Source: Fictibacillus sp. FJAT-27399 (GTDB lineage: Bacteria > Bacillota > Bacilli > Bacillales > Fictibacillaceae). From it: DNA of 64,000 bases. The stretch lies in NCBI RefSeq assembly GCF_001510655.1, contig NZ_LMVC01000007.1:1-64000 (forward strand), given 5' to 3'. Below are positions 28,103 to 36,230 of this stretch, in pieces. Position 1 is the first letter of the stretch. Each line of letters begins with the position of its first letter. The position numbers were made by a program, and so were the translations under genes. Below the pieces are notes generated by a model that made no database searches, was not told where the DNA came from, and was given only the letters and a program-made list of their open reading frames with translations.

Positions 28103-29076
28103 CTGGCATGCTGCCCTTTCTGGATTGGAACAGGCACACGGTTCAGTAGATCACGGATGACGGTATCCGGCGTCTCTCCTTCAAATCTGGCTTCAGGTTT
28201 TAAAAGGATGCGGTGAGTAAGGACGTATGGCGCGAGATATTTTACATCGTCCGGCACCACAAAATCCCTGTCCATCATAAAAGCGTGTGCCTGGGCGGCC
28301 TTCATAAGCGCCAGCGATCCCCTCGGACTGGCTCCAAGATAGATGGAACGGTGATTGCGTGTGCGGTTTACAAGGTCAATGATGTATTTTTTTACGGTTT
28401 CATCGACATACACGGCTTTCACTTGCTCTTTCATTCCGTTCAGTTCCTCTGTGGTAACGACAGGCTTCAGGTTATCGATCGGATGGTCTTGCACGATCAA
28501 GCTTAAGATCGATAATTCTTCATCAGGCGTCGGATAGCCCATATTTAATTTCAGGAGAAAACGGTCAAGCTGAGCTTCAGGCAGGGGATAGGTTCCTTCG
28601 TATTCAATCGGATTTTGTGTGGCCATGACAAAGAAGGGATTCGGCAGGATGTGGGTGTGGCCGTCAACGGTGATACTTTTCTCTTCCATGGATTCCAAGA
28701 GGGCTGATTGTGTTTTCGGGGAGGTTCGGTTGATTTCATCGGCGAGTATAACATTTCCCATAAGCGGTCCAGCTCGAAATTCAAAGTTCATTTCCTTCTG
28801 ATTAAAAATGGAAACCCCGGTTATGTCAGAAGGCAAAAGATCGGGAGTAAACTGGATCCGGTTGAACTGGAGTCCCAGCGACTTGGCGATGGCACGAACC
28901 ATCATGGTCTTCCCGACCCCCGGAACGTCTTCAAGCAAAACATGCCCTCCGGCAAGCAGAGCCACAATGCTTAACTCTGAAACCTGCTTCTTTCCTACCA
29001 TGACATGTTCTATATTTTTAATAACAGCTTCCAGTTCCGAACGGTAGCTGTCAAACTTAACTTTGTTTATACTCAT
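28099..29076 (-). CDS. yeaC: MoxR family AAA+ ATPase
   Basis: 325 residues with Walker A EDVPGVGKTMM (Gly53-Thr57), Walker B ILADEINRTSPK and sensor FVMATQNPIEYEGTYPLPEAQLDRF, all typical of the MoxR (AAA_3) family. It is the first gene of the MoxR-DUF58-TgpA operon. MoxR proteins are chaperone-like ATPases that help assemble or activate the partner proteins. No gene lies in the 210 bases upstream. Confidence 0.95.
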   Translation of the reverse strand: MSINKVKFDSYRSELEAVIKNIEHVMVGKKQVSELSIVALLAGGHVLLEDVPGVGKTMMVRAIAKSLGLQFNRIQFTPDLLPSDITGVSIFNQKEMNFEFRAGPLMGNVILADEINRTSPKTQSALLESMEEKSITVDGHTHILPNPFFVMATQNPIEYEGTYPLPEAQLDRFLLKLNMGYPTPDEELSILSLIVQDHPIDNLKPVVTTEELNGMKEQVKAVYVDETVKKYIIDLVNRTRNHRSIYLGASPRGSLALMKAAQAHAFMMDRDFVVPDDVKYLAPYVLTHRILLKPEARFEGETPDTVIRDLLNRVPVPIQKGQHAR

Positions 29077-29242
29077 GCGGTCATCCCCCTTTATAATAGG
29101 CGATTCGATGCAACATCTAAGAAAGATATTCCCCCGAATTATGCCAGATAACCCTAATCCCCCAAAAGCAGTCTAGGTTCTATTTCCTATTTTAATTACA
29201 TTCGCAATCAGCGGCCTTAACTCCTTGTTTTCGACAGAAAAT

Positions 29243-29268
29243 TAAAAAGCCGCCTAGATACGGCGGCC
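29243..29268 (-). terminator. Terminator after the holin-like gene
   Basis: Minus-strand GCCGCC...GGCGGC-type stem with loop TATCTA is followed by TTTTTAATTTT, 20 bases after the stop of the small membrane protein gene. Confidence 0.75.
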
Positions 29269-29287
29269 TCGCTTACTTCTATACTCA

Positions 29288-29536
29288 TTACTTGTTGCCG
29301 GATGATTCTATGAAATACTTAACCCCCGCTACGGTTCCGATGCCGAGCAGCGCGTATTTCAGTCCCACTAACGTGCTATGCGGAGTGGCTCCTCCTGCTT
29401 CCCAGAATGAATACAGCACTCCCAGCACAATGGCCACAATTGGAATATACCGGTTCGAAACCTTCGACGTTTGGCGGATTGCATACAGAACGACAGCAAG
29501 CCCCACATATGGCGCAAAGTTATTGATCAAGTCCAT
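29288..29536 (-). CDS. holin-like small membrane protein
   Basis: 82 residues with two or three hydrophobic segments, a glycine-rich turn (WEAGGATPH) between helices 2 and 3 and a short charged tail. It has a good AGGAGGG site and its own terminator. The pattern resembles phage-type holins found singly in Bacillus genomes, but no lysin is adjacent, so the role is unknown. Confidence 0.65.
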   Translation of the reverse strand: MDLINNFAPYVGLAVVLYAIRQTSKVSNRYIPIVAIVLGVLYSFWEAGGATPHSTLVGLKYALLGIGTVAGVKYFIESSGNK

Positions 29537-29640
29537 CCTTCACCCTCCTTTGATTGAGAAGATTTTATTATATTAATTTATTGCATTTTTCTTTTGAAAA
29601 GAACAAAAAAATTCATATCCAGTAAGGAAAGAATACAATT

Positions 29641-29670
29641 TAAAAAGCCTACCTCCGAAGAGATAGACTT
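29641..29670 (-). terminator. Terminator after the 46-residue Ser/Lys-rich gene
   Basis: Minus-strand AAGTCTATCTC and GAGGTAGGCTT form an 11-bp stem (with G-U pairs) closed by a TTCG tetraloop and followed by TTT. Confidence 0.9.
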
Positions 29671-29694
29671 AACTTCCATTCAGATTTTAGAGCA

Positions 29695-29835
29695 TTAGCT
29701 GTGACGACGCTTTTTCTTTTTTACTTTTTTGCATTTAAATACAAACTTTGATGATGAACTTGATGATGAACGTTTGCATTTTTGTTTACTTGATCGGTGA
29801 GATGAACGTTTACAGTGCTTGCTAAAAGATGACAT
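29695..29835 (-). CDS. 46-residue Ser/Lys/His/Cys-rich protein, probable spore coat
   Basis: This short gene encodes 46 residues made mostly of Ser, Lys, Arg and His with three Cys; it has CKRSS repeats and a basic KKVKKKKRRHS end. GGAGGTG lies six bases before the ATG, a sigma-K-like promoter lies 57 bases upstream (29893-29921) and a strong terminator follows, so it is very probably real. The composition resembles CotG-type low-complexity spore coat proteins. The larger gene at 30072 shares its composition. Confidence 0.75.
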   Translation of the reverse strand: MSSFSKHCKRSSHRSSKQKCKRSSSSSSSKFVFKCKKVKKKKRRHS

Positions 29836-29892
29836 GTGAGTCACCTCCTATTAAACGATCTGAGAGAAAGAGTAAATCTCTTAATCTCTCAA

Positions 29893-29921
29893 TATACTAT
29901 GTAAAAATATGGCGAATCGTG
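29893..29921 (-). promoter_or_regulatory. sigma-K-like promoter
   Basis: Minus strand has AC, 17 bases, then CATAGTATA, a full match to the sigma-K -10 consensus CATANNNTA with the AC of the -35 region at normal spacing. It predicts late mother-cell expression of the 46-residue gene. Confidence 0.65.
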
Positions 29922-30071
29922 AAAGATTAACCGTAAAATGTGCGTTAATCTTGAATGGCTGTTTTAAACCTGCAAATAGCTTATGGGAGACAACTTGTCT
30001 AACTTTTTGCAAATGAGCTTGAATTCTATTAAAAAAAAGACAGCTTAAAAATAAGCTGTCTTACCATACAT

Positions 30072-30587
30072 CTATTCTAATCCTGGTGCAGGACCGAGTT
30101 TTTTTACCCACTTATTATGATTCATTTTCCCCCAGCAAGGATCACATTCTATCCTCTTCTTGCAGCATTTAGAAGATGAGGATTCTTTTTTATTCTTATG
30201 TTGAGAAGAACTTTTTTTACTCTTTTGGTGTGAAGAACTTGAAGATTCTTTTTTACTCTTATGATGTGAAGAACTTGAGGGGTCTTTACTCTCATGATGA
30301 GAAGAGCTTGATGATTCTTTCTTGCACTCATGATGAGAAGAGCTCGATGATTCTTTTATGCACTGAGAGGAGCTTGAGGACTCTTTCTTGCACTCATGAT
30401 GAGAGGAGCTTGAGGATTCACTCATAAACTCATGATGAAAAGAGCTTGAGGACTCTTTTTCGCAGCATGAAGAAGCTTTTTTTAGTATTAATTTTTTACA
30501 CTTCAAGTGGACAAAGGAACGGGATTTTTTTTTGCAATCATGTGAAGATGTTGAAGACTCCTCACAATTCTTAAAAAACATAAACAT
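30072..30587 (-). CDS. Ser/His/Lys/Cys-rich tandem-repeat protein, CotG-like
   Basis: About 171 residues from the ATG at 30587 (or 169 from 30581); AAGGAG is just upstream, and an upstream in-frame ATG at 30647 lacks a site. The centre is a tandem array of SSSSSHHECKKE-type units of 11-14 residues, repeated six or seven times with drift, ending in a Cys-rich tail with KCCKKRIECDPCWGK. This composition resembles CotG and similar spore coat or exosporium proteins, which are phosphorylated and cross-linked. A CATANNNTA box lies 37 bases upstream. Function is inferred from composition only. Confidence 0.75.
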   Translation of the reverse strand: MFMFFKNCEESSTSSHDCKKKSRSFVHLKCKKLILKKASSCCEKESSSSFHHEFMSESSSSSHHECKKESSSSSQCIKESSSSSHHECKKESSSSSHHESKDPSSSSHHKSKKESSSSSHQKSKKSSSQHKNKKESSSSKCCKKRIECDPCWGKMNHNKWVKKLGPAPGLE

Positions 30588-30623
30588 AAAACTCCTTAAA
30601 GTTAATTTTTTTATTATATATTC

Positions 30624-30632
30624 TATTTTATG
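30624..30632 (-). promoter_or_regulatory. sigma-K-like -10 element
   Basis: Minus-strand CATAAAATA matches CATANNNTA 37 bases before the repeat-protein start. The -35 AC is not perfect (GC at the expected place), so support is weaker than for the neighbour promoter. Confidence 0.45.
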
Positions 30633-30901
30633 CTTGTATAAAGACATTGCTTGGACTTATTAAATAAAGAACTAAAACATGCTGTTATTGAATTCAATTA
30701 TCTTTTGAATATTGTATAAATATATTTAGAGCAACAAACTGGGTACTTCAAAGGGTACAGGTAAAGAAGCCCACCTCACGTGTCCATTCAAACTTGATCT
30801 TTCCCCAATTTGGTGATAAAAATATTACCCTTTTCTCTGAAGAAGGCAAAGCCACCTTTCCAACCTTAAGATTAAGCATATTTTATTTAAGGTCCAGTGA
30901 T

Positions 30902-30930
30902 TTGCAACATCTTCCGATTCCTGTTATGAT
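30902..30930 (+). promoter_or_regulatory. sigma-A promoter of the cold-shock gene
   Basis: TTGCAA, 17 bases, TATGAT. The predicted transcript has a leader of about 95 bases before the ATG at 31031, as is typical for csp mRNAs whose leaders fold in a temperature-dependent way. The stretch 30648-30900 holds no gene I recognise. Confidence 0.75.
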
Positions 30931-31030
30931 AGATATAGAATTATTTTTGTTCGGTGTAAACGATAGTTAATCATCACTTTGGGCAGGGATAGTAATATAT
31001 TGTGTGGTAACGCACTAGGAGGCAACAAAT

Positions 31031-31231
31031 ATGGAACATGGTACAGTTAAATGGTTTAATGCAGAAAAAGGTTTTGGATTTATCGAACGTGAAAATGGTG
31101 ATGATGTATTCGTACATTTCTCTGCCATTCAATCTGATGGCTTCAAGTCTTTAGATGAAGGTCAAAAAGTATCATTTGACGTTGAGCAAGGTGCTCGTGG
31201 AGCTCAAGCTGCTAACGTTCAAAAAGCATAA
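31031..31231 (+). CDS. cold-shock protein (CspA family)
   Basis: 66 residues, with the RNP1 motif KGFGFIE and RNP2 motif VFVHFSAI of the five-stranded OB-fold cold-shock domain, starting [17 protein letters not shown]. These proteins bind single-stranded RNA/DNA and act as RNA chaperones. A TAGGAGG site precedes the ATG; a strong terminator follows. It is close to B. subtilis CspB/C/D, but which paralogue cannot be decided here. Confidence 0.97.
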   Translation: MEHGTVKWFNAEKGFGFIERENGDDVFVHFSAIQSDGFKSLDEGQKVSFDVEQGARGAQAANVQKA

Positions 31232-31250
31232 ACTTAAATTAGCATATACA

Positions 31251-31280
31251 AACAGGCTCTATATATAGAGCCTGTTTTTT
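31251..31280 (+). terminator. Terminator after csp
   Basis: AACAGGCTCTATA and TATAGAGCCTGTT form a perfect stem with a run of T. Confidence 0.92.
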
Positions 31281-31801
31281 ATTGTTTATATTTATTACTC
31301 CATAAAAAAACCCCACTCAACATTCGAGCAGGGACGTGGTACAAGGTATTTGAAAAATGGTTTATCGCTACACAGGTTAATTAACAGTATAACATACTGT
31401 TTGAAAATATAAGAATGTATTTGTTGTTTCTTAAAATACAACTTCATACTATTCTTTACCTTCCCCCTTATTATCCAACTAACCCTCCAATTCAGATAAC
31501 AAGAAAGCATTGCAGTTTACTCACAATAGCTGACAGTCAGAAGTGAAATCACTTAAGTTCAAATTACTTTTCTGCTTATAAATCTCTTTCTCCAATCAGC
31601 ATGTGGCGAACGTGCAGATTCGTCCCTTGCCGCCAAAGAATTGTTCAGCGCAAACCCATTACAACTCTTTATCGCGGTAACCAGGCAACAGCAGGTAAAA
31701 TTGTTTGGCAAGGAAGAGCGGCGTATACGGCATGTCGTTTCGAAGCCAGCCTGTCAAGGAAGCCTGAGAAACGCAGATGAACAAGACTACTCCCCCTTTG
31801 T
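31281..31801. other. gene-poor decayed stretch
   Basis: No intact gene is visible. On the minus strand around 31605-31755 a short open stretch reads like the remains of a coding region (GYRDKEL-type segment followed by a stop), but I cannot name it. The frames are broken and no ribosome sites are present. Confidence 0.4.
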
Positions 31802-31989
31802 ATGAAGGATAAAGTTCCGCTTCAGCATCAGTTAGGTCCTTCCATCATCGGAAATCCTGACACAGTTAAGGAGAAGCTGCAGAAATTTTTAGACATGAGC
31901 CAAGCCGATGAATCATGGCGATCGCTCAAGTTTATGATCATCAAAAACGCCTGCGTTCCTATGAAATTTTGTCTGATATTACAAAATAA
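31802..31989 (+). pseudogene. remnant of a luciferase-like monooxygenase
   Basis: The translated segment GPSIIGNPDTVKEKLQKFLD...SQADE matches the C-terminus of the LLM flavin monooxygenase at 48729-49754. After SQADE a one-base shift is needed, after which [10 protein letters not shown] and LRSYEILSDITK-stop continue the match. Just before it the KVPLQ motif is joined directly to the later QLG segment, so an internal piece is also missing. It is a 3' fragment left by recombination or decay. Confidence 0.85.
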
Positions 31990-31997
31990 CAGCCACA

Positions 31998-32034
31998 AAA
32001 ACCCGGAATTCCTTAATTGGGACTCCGGGTTTTT
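31998..32034 (+). terminator. Terminator after the monooxygenase remnant
   Basis: AAAACCCGGA and TCCGGGTTTT form a 10-bp stem with a T tail. Confidence 0.8.
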
Positions 32035-32209
32035 CCATATGAGAAAAGCCCTGGGTCAGCTAAAAATAGCCGGCTCTATACAATATTAATTTACCCCGCT
32101 GCCAATACCGCGAGAATAATGAGAGCGATAAGAAGTAAAATCACATTACAAAAGCTTTCGGTAGCTTAGTATCGAAAAAAGAAAAATAATGATATAAGTT
32201 CCATATAGG

Positions 32210-32316
32210 TTGGCTTCTAATTTTGTCGATATCTACTTAGAATTTGTAGATATTTCTCGGGAAATTGTTGAAATTTGAAAAATGGTGAATCCGAATGGTG
32301 TTTGTTGATACATAAG
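32210..32316. repeat. dispersed repeat copy 1 (pairs with 35004-35112)
   Basis: About 107 bases closely match 35004-35112. Each copy contains an inverted repeat, GATATCTAC and GTAGATATT, around AGAATTT, followed by TCTCGGGAAAT. In both copies the repeat runs into remains of the MerR/DUF3967 gene. Confidence 0.8.
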
Positions 32317-32525
32317 TTCTTTACCTGTATCGTCTAGGGGCTTGTCCATATCGGGCAGCGCTATAAGCGCTCCGATGTCAGATTGACCAAAGAACATCAA
32401 TCGCCATCTTTTAAAAACACATATCCATTCCGTTCTAAGATTTGGCCATACTTCCGAATAGTGGGTTTTGGTTCACCACTTCTTCTGTCCATTTCCTTGG
32501 GAGAGAATGCTCGTCTGTTCGTAAC
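32305..32525 (-). pseudogene. truncated copy of the MerR-HTH/DUF3967 gene
   Basis: The minus strand is clearly related to the HTH part of the gene at 32695-33411 (segments for ATPTVRKYGQILERNGY and DGDRRIFVQSDIEALIALRD), but frames are interrupted and the coiled-coil region is missing. An inverted-repeat site lies directly upstream at 32529-32543, as for the intact copies. A further short shared tail lies at 32600-32690 (GDLFKRYATEAVENL in the minus frame), which recurs at 33540-33640. Confidence 0.8.
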
Positions 32526-32528
32526 TTA

Positions 32529-32543
32529 TATCGCCCTGCGATA
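32529..32543. promoter_or_regulatory. inverted repeat TATCGC-N3-GCGATA, site 1
   Basis: TATCGCCCTGCGATA, a perfect inverted repeat with a 3-base spacer, upstream of the truncated DUF3967-gene copy. One of five such sites in 3.5 kb. Confidence 0.7.
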
Positions 32544-32694
32544 CGAAACAAAAAAAGAGCCGATCAACCTCTTTCTAAAGCAGCTCATTAAGGATGACTC
32601 TTATTTTAGATAAGGTTCTCAACCGCCTCAGTTGCATATCGCTTAAACAAATCTCCAATAAATTTCAATTGAGCCCTCGTTTTCTTGTACCACC

Positions 32695-33411
32695 TTATTT
32701 TAGGAATATGGCGAAAAGCCTCTCCCATTTTCCTTTTGGTTTTTGTACAGCTTCTTCTAAACGTTTATTAAAATCATTTTGTGAACGCCATTCTTGTTTC
32801 TGTTCATCCCGCATGTTTTGTATTTCTTTTTGTAAGAATTCACTTTTTTGTTTTTCTTGTTGCAGCAGCGTTTCGTAATGGAGATTTTGCTGTTCAGTTA
32901 ATTTTTGAATTTTAGCGTTCGTTTTTTGTGCTGAATTTCCAATCGTAGAACTGATAATATGATGATCTTGCTGGAGCCGGGAAACGGTTGTTTTAAGCTG
33001 TGACATATCGTTTGTCAATTGGACATTCATTTCACGTGTGGCTGCGAGTTCATTAGCCAAAAACATTAAGATCTCTTTCAATTGTTTGGAATCGCGGGGT
33101 AAATTGTCATATGTATCGGGTATCGCAATTTCTGTTTCATCTGTTTCATTGGATCCTTCTACTCTTTCTTTTTGTTGATACACAAGGTCTTTAGCTGTAT
33201 CGTCCAGGGGCTTGTCCGTATCGCGTAACGCTATAAGCGCTTCGATGTCGGATTGAACAAAGATACGCCGATCGCCATCTTTTAAAAACTCATATCCATT
33301 TCGCTCTAAGATTTGGCCATACTTTCGAACAGTGGGTGTTGCAATCGCCACTTCTTCTGCCACTTCCTTGGAAGAGAAAGCTCGTTCATTTGGTTGTATA
33401 TCATTTCGCAT
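32695..33411 (-). CDS. MerR-type HTH coiled-coil protein (DUF3967, RacA-like)
   Basis: 238 residues. An N-terminal MerR-like winged helix (about 10-70, FSSKEVAEEVAIATPTVRKY) is followed by an acidic linker, a long coiled coil (about 115-215) and a basic end. This is the layout of RacA and of DUF3967 proteins often encoded on Bacillus plasmids and mobile elements. RacA anchors chromosomal DNA at the cell pole; whether this relative acts in segregation or as a repressor is unknown. It has AAGGAGG before the ATG and an inverted-repeat site 49 bases upstream. A paralogue lies at 35176-35883 and a broken copy at 32305. Confidence 0.8.
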   Translation of the reverse strand: MRNDIQPNERAFSSKEVAEEVAIATPTVRKYGQILERNGYEFLKDGDRRIFVQSDIEALIALRDTDKPLDDTAKDLVYQQKERVEGSNETDETEIAIPDTYDNLPRDSKQLKEILMFLANELAATREMNVQLTNDMSQLKTTVSRLQQDHHIISSTIGNSAQKTNAKIQKLTEQQNLHYETLLQQEKQKSEFLQKEIQNMRDEQKQEWRSQNDFNKRLEEAVQKPKGKWERLFAIFLK

Positions 33412-33459
33412 ATCGGACCTCCTTTTCTCCTAATTATGGGGTTTTTTGATGGATTCGTA

Positions 33460-33474
33460 TATCGCCCAGTGATA
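33460..33474. promoter_or_regulatory. inverted repeat TATCGC-N3-GCGATA, site 2
   Basis: TATCGCCCAGTGATA, one mismatch, 49 bases upstream of the DUF3967 gene start at 33411. Confidence 0.7.
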
Positions 33475-34000
33475 CAAAACATACAAAAAAGAGCCTATCC
33501 GCCCCTTTCTTGAGGAATTCTATTAAAGATGACGCTTGTTTTTGATCGAGGTTCTCAACCGCCTCAACTTCCATTTTATCAAGCATGCATTTTGTTTAAA
33601 TAAAAAAGATCTTCAATGAATTTCACTTGGGTCTTTTGTTGGCTTTGGTACATCGTCCGATACATTGGATGTAAATGCCCTAACAGAAGTAATATCTAAA
33701 AGACCAGGATAGTCTTTTTTTACTTCAGCTCTTTTTGGAGCAATACATAACAATCAGCATTTTCTACTATAGTAAAACTACAGCTAAACGTTGAAGACAA
33801 GCAACTGCTTATCAAAAACGAAACAATCCTTTTAGGAGAAATTAAGCGTGCCATTAATGAAAGGGATACACATGTTCTCCCGCTACAAAAGACGAAACGA
33901 AAACTTATGTCTATTTAAACGAGGGCAGAGCATTTAACTTGTTATATTAATTTTTAAAGGCGTATTATTGCTTAGGTACGTATGTCAAGGAGGCACAACG
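33475..34000. other. intergenic stretch with gene debris
   Basis: Bases 33540-33640 are related to 32600-32690 (shared GTTCTCAACCGCCTCA), a remnant of a further minus-strand gene next to each DUF3967 copy. No intact gene is seen up to the EamA gene. Confidence 0.5.
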
Positions 34001-34900
34001 ATGAAACAACTTTCGCGAACACATACAGTCTTACTGCTTACATTTCTTGTGATTATGTGGGGTGTCAATTGGCCATTATCCAAGATCGCACTTAGCTATA
34101 CTCCCCCATTATTATTTGCCGGAATTAGAACGATTTTGGGCGGCCTTATTTTACTTATTTTTGCCCTTCCAAGATATAAAAGGCTTCGATTTAAAGAAAC
34201 ATGGCATTTTTACTTTATTTCAGCTTTTTTTAACATCATCCTTTTTTATGGTCTTCAAACGGTAGGTCTTGGTTATGCACCAGCTGGATTGTTTTCTGCA
34301 ATTGTATTCATCGAGCCGGTGCTGCTCGGGATTTTCTGTTGGATTTGGCTTGGGGAATCGATGTATAGATTAAAAATGATTGGATTACTCCTTGGCTTCA
34401 CAGGTGTTGCAATTATAAGTGCAAGCGGATTTACAGGTGGTATTTCAGCTGTTGGTATTATCCTGGCTCTTGGCTCTGCAGTAGGCTGGGGATTGGGCAC
34501 GGTTTATGTTAAAAAAACAGGTGATCGTGTTGATTCGATCTGGATGGTTACCGTACAGCTTATTATGGGTGGGCTCTTCTTATTAAGTGTAGGCTCCAAA
34601 TTTGAGAGCTGGTCAAATATCCAGTGGGAAATACCATTTATAGCAAACTTATTATTCATCTCTACCTTTGTCATTGCCTTTGGCTGGCTGGCATTCTTTA
34701 CACTCGTCGGTTCAGGCGAAGCGAGCAAAGTCGGATCATTCACTTTCCTGATCCCGCTCATCGCCATCCTTTGCAGTTCTTTCTTGTTACATGAAAATAT
34801 TACCCTGAATTTAGTAGTCGGTCTTTTATTTATCGTTATTAGTATATTGTTTGTAAACATGAAGCTCAAATCCAAGACGGTACCCGACTCGAGTGTTTAA
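34001..34900 (+). CDS. EamA family (DMT) transporter
   Basis: 299 residues from the ATG at 34001, chosen for its AAGGAGG seven bases upstream instead of the earlier ATG at 33968. Ten hydrophobic helices in two homologous halves (two EamA domains), with the usual first-helix motif MWGVNWPLSKIAL. These are metabolite exporters or importers of the inner membrane; the substrate cannot be read from sequence. It has its own terminator and no linked partner. Confidence 0.9.
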   Translation: MKQLSRTHTVLLLTFLVIMWGVNWPLSKIALSYTPPLLFAGIRTILGGLILLIFALPRYKRLRFKETWHFYFISAFFNIILFYGLQTVGLGYAPAGLFSAIVFIEPVLLGIFCWIWLGESMYRLKMIGLLLGFTGVAIISASGFTGGISAVGIILALGSAVGWGLGTVYVKKTGDRVDSIWMVTVQLIMGGLFLLSVGSKFESWSNIQWEIPFIANLLFISTFVIAFGWLAFFTLVGSGEASKVGSFTFLIPLIAILCSSFLLHENITLNLVVGLLFIVISILFVNMKLKSKTVPDSSV

Positions 34901-34939
34901 AGGTAAAGACATGTAAAAATACACAATCAGTTTAAAAGA

Positions 34940-34978
34940 GATGATCTCTGGATTTAACAGAGTTCATCTTTTTTTTTG
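34940..34978 (+). terminator. Terminator after the EamA gene
   Basis: GATGATCTCTG and CAGAGTTCATC pair with one mismatch, followed by nine T. Confidence 0.85.
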
Positions 34979-35003
34979 GATTTTTATAATATTCCTTGTC
35001 GTC

Positions 35004-35112
35004 TTGGCTTTTGACTTTGTCGATATCTACTCAGAATTTGTAGATATTTCTCGGGAAATAGCTAATTTGTGAAAATCGTGAATTCTGAATGGTATTTTTT
35101 GATACACAAGGT
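35004..35112. repeat. dispersed repeat copy 2 (pairs with 32210-32316)
   Basis: This is the second copy of the repeat with the GATATCTAC/GTAGATATT inverted repeat. It runs into about 50 bases of heavily decayed DUF3967-gene sequence (GATACACAAGGTCT and ATCAATCGC motifs) before the inverted-repeat site at 35144. Confidence 0.8.
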
Positions 35113-35143
35113 CTCTAGCAAAATCAATCGCAATCTCATGTTA

Positions 35144-35158
35144 TATCGCCCTGCGATA
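35144..35158. promoter_or_regulatory. inverted repeat TATCGC-N3-GCGATA, site 3
   Basis: TATCGCCCTGCGATA is perfect, and the flanking A and T extend the symmetry by one pair. It lies between the decayed gene copy and the stop of the intact paralogue. Confidence 0.7.
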
Positions 35159-35175
35159 TGAAACCTTTCTGCACC

Positions 35176-35883
35176 TTATTTTCCGAATATGGAGAAAAGC
35201 TTACCCCATTTCCCATTACGTTTTTGTATCGCTTCTTCTAAACGTTTATTAAAATCACTTTGTGAACTCCATTCTCTTTTCTGTTCGTCCCGCATGTTTT
35301 GTATTTCTTTTTGTAAGAGTTCACTTTTTTGTTTTTCTTGCTGCAGCAATGTTTTGTAATGGTGTTTTTGTTGTTCAGTTAATTTTTCAATTTTAGCATT
35401 AGTCTTTTGCGCTGAATTTCCAATACTAGAACTTATAACATGATGATCTTGCTGGAGTCGGGAAACTGTTGTTTTAAGCTGGGACATATCGTTGGTCAGT
35501 TGGACATTCATTTCACGGGTGGCTGCGAGTTCCTTGAATAAAATCATTAAGGCTTCTTTTAGTTGATTGGGGTCGTGGGGTAACTCTTCATATGTATCGG
35601 ATACAGCAATCTCTGTTTCATTGGATTCTTTTAATCTCTCTTTTTGCAGATCTACTAGATCTTTAGCTGTATCATCCAGGGAGTTGGCCGTATCGCGAAG
35701 CGCTATAAGCGCTTGGATGTCAGATTTTACAAAGATACGCCGATCACCATCTTTCAAAAACTCATATCCATTTCGCTCTAAAATTTGTCCATACTTTCGA
35801 ACAGTGGGGGTTGCAATCCCCACTGCCTCCGCGACTTCCTTGGAGGAGAAAGCTCGTTCATTCGGTTGTATATCACGTCGCAT
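35176..35883 (-). CDS. MerR-type HTH coiled-coil protein (DUF3967, RacA-like), paralogue
   Basis: 235 residues, highly similar along its length to the protein at 32695-33411: an HTH (FSSKEVAEAVGIATPTVRKY), an acidic linker shorter by about three residues, a coiled coil and a basic tail ending LFSIFGK. AAAGGAGG lies six bases before the ATG. Two inverted-repeat sites lie upstream (35939 and 36043) and one downstream. The recent duplication and flanking repeats suggest a mobile or plasmid origin. Confidence 0.8.
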   Translation of the reverse strand: MRRDIQPNERAFSSKEVAEAVGIATPTVRKYGQILERNGYEFLKDGDRRIFVKSDIQALIALRDTANSLDDTAKDLVDLQKERLKESNETEIAVSDTYEELPHDPNQLKEALMILFKELAATREMNVQLTNDMSQLKTTVSRLQQDHHVISSSIGNSAQKTNAKIEKLTEQQKHHYKTLLQQEKQKSELLQKEIQNMRDEQKREWSSQSDFNKRLEEAIQKRNGKWGKLFSIFGK

Positions 35884-35938
35884 ATCGGGCCTCCTTTTCT
35901 ATTTAATAGTTTATTATGCAGGTTACATTCGCAAGTTA

Positions 35939-35953
35939 TATCGCCCAGTGATA
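35939..35953. promoter_or_regulatory. inverted repeat TATCGC-N3-GCGATA, site 4
   Basis: TATCGCCCAGTGATA (one mismatch), 56 bases upstream of the paralogue start; the same spacing class as site 2 before the other copy. Confidence 0.7.
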
Positions 35954-36042
35954 CGAAAAACTTTAGCATTTTTATTATGATGAGATATACCTATCTAATT
36001 ATATCATTTCGTTAAATATGAAGATTTTTTGACAAACTTGCA

Positions 36043-36057
36043 TATCGCCCAGCGATA
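36043..36057. promoter_or_regulatory. inverted repeat TATCGC-N3-GCGATA, site 5
   Basis: TATCGCCCAGCGATA, perfect. It stands 90 bases beyond site 4 in the gap 35884-36230, which holds nothing else I recognise. Confidence 0.7.
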
Positions 36058-36230
36058 CAAGATACATAAAAGAGCCACTTGTCCACTCCTCTGCAGAAAA
36101 ACCCCATCACCCTTAACTCGCCTAAGTATAAACAATTTATGTTAAAATAAATGCTGCTTCATACTCAAGGTGGAGAGCCCTTTCTACCTTCAAATTTACA
36201 AATCAGGGCAACTTAGGAGTGTATTAAACT

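Noticed and set aside
30149-30427. other frames over the Ser-rich repeat gene
   Set aside because: They are repeat-driven shadows on both strands without ribosome sites.
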